This document shows positions 1 through 5,012 of a stretch of 5,067 nucleotides of DNA, piece by piece (position 1 is the stretch's first letter; the number at the start of each line of letters is the position of its first letter). The position numbers and the translations under genes were made by a program. Source of the DNA: an uncultured Duganella sp. GTDB taxonomy: Bacteria; Pseudomonadota; Gammaproteobacteria; Burkholderiales; Burkholderiaceae. Under the pieces are notes generated by a model that saw only the letters and a program-made list of their open reading frames with translations, was not told the DNA's origin and did no database searches. The stretch lies in the NCBI GenBank assembly GCA_946482635.1, contig CAMLSG010000301.1, positions 1-5,067 on the forward strand, given 5' to 3'.

Positions 1-511
1 CATCGTAAATCGTGCCGTCGTAGCTGGCCTGGCCCCACATGCCCGATTTCAGGATGATGCCTTTGTTGACGTAAGGCCCCTCGATCTTGTCGGCAACCGC
101 AACGCCCAGTGCCGAACGCGGTGAGTCGCCCTTGCAGGCGTTGTAGTACATGTAGTACCTGCCATCGGCCAGGCGGATCACGTCCGGCGCCCACAAGGTG
201 TTCGTCTGCGCCCAGCTGAAGGTTTCGGCCAGTTCGGTGAAGACGTTGCTGCTGCCATTCAGGAACAGCTTGTTGGTCGCGCTGACGGAGCTGGTGATTT
301 GCGTCCAGTTCATCAAGTCCGTCGATTTCGCCGACGCCAGGTGCGACCCGAACACATAGAAGGCGCCGCCCGTCCTGATCACTGAAGGATCATGTACCGA
401 AGCGTTCTGGAAAGTCACCGGCGCATACGGTGCTTCGGCCGCAGCATGAAGGGACAGCATGGAAGATGCCAATACAGCGGCAGCCCCCCAATGCGAGAAG
501 GGTTTGGTCAT
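1..511 (-). CDS. Secreted glycoside hydrolase family 43, arabinan endo-1,5-alpha-L-arabinosidase type (partial, 3' end off the left edge)
   Basis: This is the first 170 codons of a family 43 glycoside hydrolase, a five-bladed beta-propeller enzyme that cuts alpha-1,5-arabinan or related pentose polymers outside the cytoplasm. Residues 1 to about 24 form a signal peptide (hydrophobic stretch around 9-22, likely cleavage at HAAA/EA). Residues 39-44 read VHDPSV, the blade-1 motif whose Asp41 is the expected catalytic base. WAPDVIRLADGRYYMYY (107-123) and the PRSALGVAV and EGPYVNKGIILKSG segments (131-157) are typical of endo-arabinanase-like members. The sequence stops at YDGTIYD, just before the region expected to carry the pKa-modulating Asp and the catalytic Glu, so activity cannot be judged. 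The ATG at 511-509 is supported by a GGAG ribosome-binding site six bases upstream and by the signal peptide. The gene is divergent from the ArsC-like gene. The family is certain; endo-arabinanase versus arabinofuranosidase or xylosidase is inferred from similarity only. Confidence 0.9.
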   Translation of the reverse strand, partial: MTKPFSHWGAAAVLASSMLSLHAAAEAPYAPVTFQNASVHDPSVIRTGGAFYVFGSHLASAKSTDLMNWTQITSSVSATNKLFLNGSSNVFTELAETFSWAQTNTLWAPDVIRLADGRYYMYYNACKGDSPRSALGVAVADKIEGPYVNKGIILKSGMWGQASYDGTIYD

Positions 512-517
512 GTTCGT

Positions 518-521
518 CTCC
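518..521 (-). promoter_or_regulatory. Ribosome-binding site of the family 43 hydrolase
   Basis: GGAG on the minus strand lies six bases before the ATG at 511-509. It fixes the start of the hydrolase gene. Confidence 0.7.
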
Positions 522-586
522 GTTTATGTTTTTACGCAAGTTAGCGCGCGGGTAGTGGAGTGTCCAATGACCTTTTCTGGCGCTGC

Positions 587-633
587 GATAGCGAAACCAG
601 CATGTCATCAACTTGTCATGCTCGTTCGCTATC
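587..633. promoter_or_regulatory. Nested inverted repeat in the divergent promoter region
   Basis: GATAGCGAA at 587-595 is exactly complementary to TTCGCTATC at 625-633. Between them, CATGTCA (601-607) faces TGTCATG (614-620) as a second, imperfect dyad with one T-T mismatch, centred on the same point near 610. TGTCAT also occurs as a direct repeat (603-608 and 614-619) with an 11-bp period, about one helical turn. The structure sits between two divergent genes, 76 bp from the hydrolase start and 14 bp from the ArsC-like start, and overlaps a possible -10 box (TATCAT, 630-635). It may be an operator serving one or both genes. No specific regulator is recognisable. Confidence 0.4.
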
Positions 634-635
634 AT
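630..635 (+). promoter_or_regulatory. Possible -10 box of the ArsC-like gene
   Basis: TATCAT matches the sigma-70 -10 consensus at five of six positions and lies 12 bases before the ATG at 648. That would give a very short leader. No good -35 box is present at 16-18 bp spacing, so this is a weak call. Confidence 0.2.
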
Positions 636-647
636 CCGGGATTTTGC

Positions 648-1148
648 ATGGCCAACCGAACCTACAACGTGCTCTTCCTCAGCACGCAGAACACTGCCCG
701 CAGCATCATGGCCGAAGCGCTTCTGAATGCCGTTGGCGGCTGCCGATTCCGGGCTTTCAGCGCAGGCAGCCGCCCTGCCGGCAAGCTGAATCTCTTCGCC
801 GTCGAACAAATCCGGGCCCTCGACAACAACTTGACAGGCTTGCGCAGCAAATCATGGGATGAATTCTCTACGCCGGATGCCCCGGAAATGGATTTCGTCA
901 TCACCCTCTGCGATACCGCAGCGGGCGAGCCATGCCCTGACTGGCCCGGCCAGCCTGCCACAGCGAACTGGAATTTCCGTGACCCGGCTGCCACGCAGGG
1001 GCCGGTCGAAGAGATCCGCCAGGAGTTCTTCACGGTGTGCCGCGAAATCAAGACGCGCCTGGAAATCTTCCGCAACCTGCCCGAAGATGCTCTTGACAAA
1101 ATGGCACTACAACGCAAAATAGCGAGAATTGCTGGCGTCCAGCTTTAA
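648..1148 (+). CDS. ArsC-like low-molecular-weight protein tyrosine phosphatase family protein with Ser in place of the catalytic Cys
   Basis: This is a cytoplasmic protein of 166 residues in the low-molecular-weight phosphatase/arsenate reductase (thioredoxin-coupled ArsC) fold. The P-loop is at residues 8-19 (VLFLSTQNTARS). Active members have CX5R here, but this protein has Ser12 and Arg18, the Ser encoded by AGC at 681-683. The rest of the family pattern is intact: FSAGSRPAGK (37-46), RSKSWDEF (66-73), the two cysteines of LCDTAAGEPCPDWPG (Cys89 and Cys96), and Asp112 in RDPA, the expected general acid. The length is normal for the family. The ATG at 648 is chosen because family similarity begins there, with a weak GGGA upstream. 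The open frame extends back to 459, but that part overlaps the divergent hydrolase gene and is not family-like. The next gene starts 12 bases downstream, probably in the same transcript. The fold is confident. Arsenate reductase activity is doubtful without the nucleophilic Cys, so no arsC symbol is assigned. Confidence 0.85.
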   Translation: MANRTYNVLFLSTQNTARSIMAEALLNAVGGCRFRAFSAGSRPAGKLNLFAVEQIRALDNNLTGLRSKSWDEFSTPDAPEMDFVITLCDTAAGEPCPDWPGQPATANWNFRDPAATQGPVEEIRQEFFTVCREIKTRLEIFRNLPEDALDKMALQRKIARIAGVQL

Positions 1149-1158
1149 CTCTCGCTAT
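1119..1158 (+). promoter_or_regulatory. Intercistronic nested hairpin
   Basis: ATAGCGAGA (1119-1127) is exactly complementary to TCTCGCTAT (1150-1158). Inside it, GCTGG (1131-1135) and CCAGC (1139-1143) form a second perfect stem with a CGT loop. The structure covers the stop codon of the ArsC-like gene and ends two bases before the ATG at 1161, where no clear Shine-Dalgarno sequence is seen. It could limit initiation of the second gene unless ribosomes finishing the first gene open it (translational coupling), or it could be an operator. There is no T-tract immediately after it, so it is not a typical terminator. Confidence 0.4.
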
Positions 1159-1160
1159 CC

Positions 1161-2213
1161 ATGCTCGATCGACTTCGCACCTTAGCCGCCGCTGCTTCAC
1201 TGCTCTGCCTCGGGGCGGCGCAGGCCAGCGGCCTCGAATTCCGCTTCAACGACGACGCTGCCCGCCTGTACAGCGCGGCAGTGCAAAAAGGCGAGATCGA
1301 CGCTCCCACGATCGAATCGATTCGCCGCCTGCCCGAGACCGCGGCCATGGTGCGCAAGATGCGGCTGAAAGATGCCGATGCGTTTGTCGAGTATCTGCGC
1401 GGTTTGGGACGTGATGCCAAACAGGTCGACCTTGCAGCCAGGGTGCAGGCCGATTTGGGACGTGATAGCAGCAGCAAGATCACGCTGGCGGCGAACGAGG
1501 TCACACGCCAGTTAAAGGCTTATCTGCCAAACGAGTTTTCGGCCAAGCTGACCGTACATTTCATCTTCGGCGGCAATGCAACGGGTTTCGCCTTTGACGA
1601 CGTACACGATGATGTCTACGTAAACCTGGCCCGTTTCACGCAGGCGACTGCGGAAGAGCTGGCCGAAGTGGTATCCCACGAACTGTTCCACGCGGTACAG
1701 GCGCACGTGATGACTGCACCACCGCGCCCGGCCCAAGGCATGCCGCAGGCTACCACCGGCAAGACCTGGATGAATCGCCTGCTCTACGACCTGGTGCAGG
1801 AAGCGACGGCCGAACTTTTCACGCACCCGATTGCAAACCGCCCCGCCACTGCGTTCTCCGCACGCGGCAAGGAGCGTATCGAACGCAACCTTGCCCGCAT
1901 CAAAAACATCGCAGCCTTGATGGAAACCAGCAGCCTGCGCCTGCTACTGGCCCCTCCTCGCGATGAAGACCATTACGAGCGCATCTACGGCATGCTTTTC
2001 TACGGCGATTTCGGCGAGCTGGGTTATGACATGGGGTGGGTCATGGCCAATGCCGTCGAGCGCAAGGATGGCAAGCAAGCCATCTTCCGCCTGCTGCAGG
2101 GCGAGCCGAAACAATTCGTCCTGCGCTACCAGCAAATCGCCGAAAGCGACCCTGCCCTGTTCCGCTTTAACGAAGATTTCCTGAGCGCTGTAAGATCCCT
2201 CGGCGCACCATAA
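1161..2213 (+). CDS. Secreted HEXXH zinc metallopeptidase-like protein (DUF5700/DUF2268-like)
   Basis: The protein has 350 residues. Residues 1-22 are a Sec signal peptide (basic LDRLR, then a hydrophobic run, cleavage near AQA/SG), so it should act in the periplasm or outside the cell. Residues 30-120 are mainly helical and charged, with LGRD repeated at 82-85 and 99-102. VSHELFHAVQ (171-180) is the zinc-binding HEXXH motif, with His173 and His177 as ligands and Glu174 as catalytic base. About 37 residues later QEATAEL (213-219) offers Glu214 or Glu218 as third ligand, the gluzincin arrangement. The C-terminal GELGYDMGWVMANAVE (285-300) resembles the G-Y-x-x-G-x-x-M-A segment of predicted zinc peptidases of the DUF5700/DUF2268 type. 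The start fits the signal peptide, but no clear ribosome-binding site precedes it. It lies 12 bases after the ArsC-like gene, probably co-transcribed. The protease fold is likely; the exact family, substrate and link to its neighbour are unknown. Confidence 0.75.
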   Translation: MLDRLRTLAAAASLLCLGAAQASGLEFRFNDDAARLYSAAVQKGEIDAPTIESIRRLPETAAMVRKMRLKDADAFVEYLRGLGRDAKQVDLAARVQADLGRDSSSKITLAANEVTRQLKAYLPNEFSAKLTVHFIFGGNATGFAFDDVHDDVYVNLARFTQATAEELAEVVSHELFHAVQAHVMTAPPRPAQGMPQATTGKTWMNRLLYDLVQEATAELFTHPIANRPATAFSARGKERIERNLARIKNIAALMETSSLRLLLAPPRDEDHYERIYGMLFYGDFGELGYDMGWVMANAVERKDGKQAIFRLLQGEPKQFVLRYQQIAESDPALFRFNEDFLSAVRSLGAP

Positions 2214-2253
2214 AGAACGCCGCCAGCCTTACTGGTTCTTCGGCACGGCTGGC
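2213..2253. terminator. Possible bidirectional termination region between convergent genes
   Basis: Only 15 bases separate the stop codons of the converging genes. AAGAAC (2213-2218) is complementary to GTTCTT (2235-2240). Overlapping this, GCCAGCC (2222-2228) is complementary to GGCTGGC (2247-2253). Either could form a hairpin at the end of the transcripts. Neither has a real T-tract, so this is a weak call. Confidence 0.2.
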
Positions 2254-2912
2254 AGTTGCTCCGCCCACTGGCGCGCCGAAACATCCAGTACCTGGCGGCG
2301 CTCCGCCGCAACCAGTGGCAGCAGTCGCGCCCGTGTAGTCCGGGCTGAGGCGCAGCCTGCATTGCGGTCGCGGCGCCCGAACTGGCGTTTGAGCACGCAA
2401 TCGTATTCATACACCGCCGCGGCGTCTTCATATGCCGCTTCAAGCTGCTCCGGCAATTCTGCGGCGTAACGCACCACCAGTTGCGCGGCAGCGCCCTTGT
2501 AACCGACGTCGAAGGCGCCAGCCTGGTGGCCGTATTTTACCGCCTGGTTCAACGCACGCCAGGCGGGAGCCTGCTTCCGAATGTCGGTAATGGTTGGCGG
2601 CAGTTGCGTCTCCGAAGTGCCATCCGCCGAGGTCATTGTCACGCCCCAGCCGGAATGTCCGGTGAGTGCCTCCTCGTGGCAAGCCAGCCGATTGTTTGCT
2701 TCGGCCGCGCGCAGGCGAATCGCATCGCGGTTGCCTGCCTCGGCTTCCTTTTGGTTTTCCTTCATCCAGCCTTTGTAGGCGGCATTGGATTTTTTGCCGA
2801 TCAGGACATCGCAGTCGTCCAGCTCCAGGTCTGCGGCATGCACGCTGGCACAGCCAAGGGTGGCCAGCAAAATGGCGCACAGCAAACGTCCGGGTGTTTT
2901 CATCAATTTCAT
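2229..2912 (-). CDS. Small secreted protein of unknown function with four cysteines
   Basis: I do not recognise this 227-residue protein. Residues 1-26 form a signal peptide (KLMKTPGR, a hydrophobic stretch at 10-20, cleavage near VHA/AD), so the mature protein is exported. A TLGC sequence at 18-21 is a poor lipobox, so a lipoprotein is possible but less likely. The mature part has four cysteines (34, 78, 172 and 187), enough for two disulfide bonds. It appears mostly helical, rich in Ala, Glu and Arg, with segments such as YKGWMKENQKEAEAG (46-60), RLACHEEAL (75-83) and YAAELPEQLEAAYEDAAAVY (149-168). This might be a helical-repeat or lysozyme-inhibitor-like scaffold, but no family motif is clear. 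The ATG at 2912-2910 has a GAG six bases upstream. The gene starts 22 bases after the ankyrin-protein stop and is almost certainly its operon partner, so the two exported proteins may work together (inference). Confidence 0.75.
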   Translation of the reverse strand: MKLMKTPGRLLCAILLATLGCASVHAADLELDDCDVLIGKKSNAAYKGWMKENQKEAEAGNRDAIRLRAAEANNRLACHEEALTGHSGWGVTMTSADGTSETQLPPTITDIRKQAPAWRALNQAVKYGHQAGAFDVGYKGAAAQLVVRYAAELPEQLEAAYEDAAAVYEYDCVLKRQFGRRDRNAGCASARTTRARLLPLVAAERRQVLDVSARQWAEQLPAVPKNQ

Positions 2913-2934
2913 TTTCGTCTCGTAGCTTGATCAA

Positions 2935-4542
2935 TCAGTGTTTTTGGAATTCCATCGGGCGTCCCGATCCCTCCAGGACCAGGTTGCCATCCCTGACTTC
3001 CAGGGTGTAGTTGAAGGCTTTCGGGGCTGGCGCCGGCGGCTCAAAGTCAAACTGGTAAGTGCTGCGCCGGGCTTCGCCGGCAGCGACTTCATGCACCAGC
3101 CATTTACCGTCGTCGACCTCCGGGTGGCTCACCGCGATCTTGCGTACCGGACCGTTAAAGCTGGCACGCCAACCCTGTTCGCCCGTGTATCCTTCGGCTT
3201 TGGTTGGCGCGTCACCCAATAGCATGACGTGGAAGTCTGGCACGCTGCTGCCCTGGTAGCGCAGGTCCACCAGCACCTGGCCCGGAGGAACGGTCACCAC
3301 TGGCGCATCGTTCGACGCCCGCAGCGAGGCCGCACGGCGCGGGACGCTGTCGGAGCGGAACACAACCTGCTGGTTCCAGACCTTCCAGCTCCCTTGGGCA
3401 AATTCATCGACCGCGCCATAGGACATCGCATATTCGAATTTCCCATTCGGCCGCAACAGGATCTCCGCCCCGACCTCGCCCCTGCCGCTCAGGTAGTAAT
3501 GGCCTGGCAGCTTGGCTTGCAGCGCGCGATCGGCAGCCTTGTTCTTTTGCGCCGTCTCGTCCGACAAGCCTGGCCGCGCCGGCGTTTTCCAGCCTGCCTT
3601 GGCCAGCAGTCCCGGCAGAGCATCGTTCTTGCTGGCGCCAACGGCCTCCCACGTTCCGGAACTGAAACCTTCGCGGCGGATTCCCAGTTGCGGCAGGCGT
3701 TCCACCAGGTTTTGGCCCATCCATCCTTCGAGCAGCACGTTGCGCGACTCCGCCAGGTGCAATACCAGCCGCTCCTGCAATCCGCTGCACGCACGGTCAC
3801 TGGCCAAACCTTGTTCGCGCAACAGTTTCCAGTAATCCGCAGGGGCTTCCAGTACGACCCTGGCCAACTGTCCGTTGGCCTTGAGGCAAACCGGTTTCAA
3901 CGACAGGCTGAAGTCCTTGCTCACCAGGCGCAAAATGTCTGCGTCGAGCGACGCAACTGCCATGTCGAGCGCCGTTCCCCAAGAATGGGCTGTGGTGGTG
4001 TCGATCACACCGCCGTGCGCCAGCAGGACTTTGAGCGCCTCCATTTTGCCGAGCGCAATAGCAAGCTCCACGGCATTTGGCTGAACGGTCTCATTAGGCA
4101 TCTTCTCCCGGCGGTTCGGATCCTTGCCTTGCGCCACCATCAGCGGCAGCAAATCGGTCCGTCCGGCACTGACGGCGAAACGCAGGAAATTCCGTGGGAA
4201 TGACTTGATGAGTTCATTGCCGTCCGGTACAGGCTCACGCAACAAACCGTTTTCTATCAGGATCAGCGCCACCCTGCGGTCAGGCGCCCTGAATGCCGCA
4301 TCGACAGCGTGGCCGCTCAGGCCTTCTGTGGATGCGCCGTTGGCGAGCAGTCGGCAGAGGAGTGGAATATCGATGCGTTCCGGATCCCGCAGCACTTTTT
4401 CCAGCGACGCAGAGGGTTGCCCTGCCAGTGAAGTTCTTTCGGCCAAAGCCTCTTCGCAGAGCCCGGCCCCGTATGCGGATTGCACGCTAGCCAAGCCGAC
4501 CCAGAGGCCCAGCATGGCCAGCGCCAATTTTGCTTGCTTCAT
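2935..4542 (-). CDS. Secreted ankyrin-type repeat protein with a C-terminal beta-rich domain
   Basis: The protein has 535 residues. Residues 1-25 form a signal peptide (MKQAK, a hydrophobic run at 6-20, cleavage near AYG/A). Residues about 55-215 carry four or five degenerate ankyrin-like helical pairs, for example IPLLCRLLANGA (59-70), AVDAAFRAPDRRVALILIENG (79-99), FLRFAVSAGRTDLLPLMVAQG (119-139) and AVELAIALGKMEALKVLLAHG (157-177); ankyrin repeats normally bind partner proteins. A helical region of unknown type follows (220-345). From 347 (GHYYLSGRGEVGAEILLRPNG, then FEYAMSYGA and GSWKVWNQQVVF) there is a beta-strand pattern seen in secreted proteobacterial proteins, probably a small barrel or sandwich, with more strands to the end. 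The ATG at 4542-4540 is preferred because the signal peptide begins there. An in-frame ATG at 4587 would add 15 uncharacteristic residues. The gene is first in a two-gene unit with the four-cysteine protein. Its start codon overlaps one arm of a perfect 13-bp dyad. The function is unknown. Confidence 0.8.
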   Translation of the reverse strand: MKQAKLALAMLGLWVGLASVQSAYGAGLCEEALAERTSLAGQPSASLEKVLRDPERIDIPLLCRLLANGASTEGLSGHAVDAAFRAPDRRVALILIENGLLREPVPDGNELIKSFPRNFLRFAVSAGRTDLLPLMVAQGKDPNRREKMPNETVQPNAVELAIALGKMEALKVLLAHGGVIDTTTAHSWGTALDMAVASLDADILRLVSKDFSLSLKPVCLKANGQLARVVLEAPADYWKLLREQGLASDRACSGLQERLVLHLAESRNVLLEGWMGQNLVERLPQLGIRREGFSSGTWEAVGASKNDALPGLLAKAGWKTPARPGLSDETAQKNKAADRALQAKLPGHYYLSGRGEVGAEILLRPNGKFEYAMSYGAVDEFAQGSWKVWNQQVVFRSDSVPRRAASLRASNDAPVVTVPPGQVLVDLRYQGSSVPDFHVMLLGDAPTKAEGYTGEQGWRASFNGPVRKIAVSHPEVDDGKWLVHEVAAGEARRSTYQFDFEPPAPAPKAFNYTLEVRDGNLVLEGSGRPMEFQKH

Positions 4543-4604
4543 ATATGCTTTCGATTCCTGCGGTAAAGCCGCGACGGCCGCCATCATAATCCGAAAGCAT
4601 ATAT
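4541..4604. repeat. Perfect 13-bp inverted repeat at the ankyrin-operon start
   Basis: ATATATGCTTTCG (4541-4553) is exactly complementary to CGAAAGCATATAT (4592-4604), with 38 bp between the arms and 51 bp from arm centre to arm centre. One arm includes the first two bases of the start codon and the GAAAG that could serve as ribosome-binding site. The other lies between the candidate -35 and -10 boxes. The spacer holds a short GCGG/CCGC hairpin (4560-4563 with 4569-4572). It may be a pair of operator half-sites or, if transcription starts further upstream, an RNA stem hiding the start codon. Confidence 0.6.
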
Positions 4605-4613
4605 TTCTTGCAA
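4583..4613 (-). promoter_or_regulatory. Candidate promoter of the ankyrin operon
   Basis: On the minus strand TTGCAA (4613-4608) and TATGAT (4588-4583) resemble -35 and -10 boxes (four and five of six consensus bases), with a long 19-bp spacer. Transcription would begin near 4576, leaving a leader of about 34 bases before the ATG at 4542. The spacing is not ideal, so this is tentative. Confidence 0.25.
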
Positions 4614-4633
4614 CACCGTTGAAAGCGAGCCCG

Positions 4634-5012
4634 TCAGAACGCGCTCTTCACCACCCCGCCGTCAACGCGCAGCGCCGCACCGGTAGTGGCCGATGAAAGC
4701 GGACTGGCCACGTAGGCCACCAGCGAGGCCACTTCCTGGGGCGCCGCAAAGCGCTTGATCAGCGACGTCGGCCGAACGTGGTCGAAGAACTCCGCTTCCA
4801 CCTGCTCGAAGCTCTTTTCGGCCGAGCGCGCCATCCCTTCGACAAAGTCGCCGACGCCGCGCGATTTCGTCGGGCCGGGCAGGATGCTGTTGACCGTAAT
4901 GCCGGTGCCCGCGACCGATTCCGCCAACCCGCGCGACACCGCAATCTGAGCGGTTTTGGTCATCCCGTAGTGGATCATTTCAGTCGGAATCTGCACCCCG
5001 CTCTCACTTGAG
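4634..5012 (-). pseudogene. Short-chain dehydrogenase/reductase, C-terminal half only, 5' part cut off by a mobile-element end
   Basis: About 125 residues of a classical short-chain dehydrogenase/reductase remain, against a usual length of about 250. The visible part starts at SSESGVQIP, where the Ser 13 residues before the catalytic Tyr is the expected active-site Ser. YGMTK is the YxxxK catalytic motif. ITVNSILPGPTKS follows, and the protein ends in TTGAALRVDGGVVKSAF, the normal family C-terminus. The NAD(P)-binding Rossmann half with its glycine motif is absent. Upstream of codon TCA (5011-5009) the sequence stops being reductase-like and becomes a TnpB-element end, with an in-frame TAG at 5032-5030. 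The gene was therefore probably split by insertion, with its 5' half expected on the far side of the element, beyond the window. A GTG at 4996 or ATG at 4978 could start a fragment, but it would lack the cofactor site. The substrate cannot be named. Confidence 0.8.

Noticed and set aside
459..647. 63-codon N-terminal extension of the ArsC-like frame, beginning at 459
   Set aside because: It overlaps the start and signal-peptide region of the divergent hydrolase gene, has no family-like sequence, and the phosphatase fold begins naturally at the ATG at 648.
3229..4203. A 324-codon open frame on the plus strand
   Set aside because: It lies wholly opposite the ankyrin-protein gene, has low-complexity Arg/His/Gln-rich composition, no recognisable domain and no plausible upstream signals. 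It is a typical antisense frame in GC-rich DNA.
4543..4587. Upstream ATG at 4587 as start of the ankyrin protein
   Set aside because: It would put 15 extra residues before a complete signal peptide, and this ATG overlaps the candidate -10 box TATGAT.
4124..4696. A 190-codon open frame on the plus strand
   Set aside because: It runs across the ankyrin gene, the intergenic dyad and the reductase 3' end on the opposite strand, with Ser/Arg/Ala-rich sequence lacking any motif.
4634..4996. The reductase fragment as an intact small gene starting at GTG 4996
   Set aside because: It would lack the whole cofactor-binding half of the enzyme, while family similarity continues upstream to 5011 and then stops at a mobile-element end.
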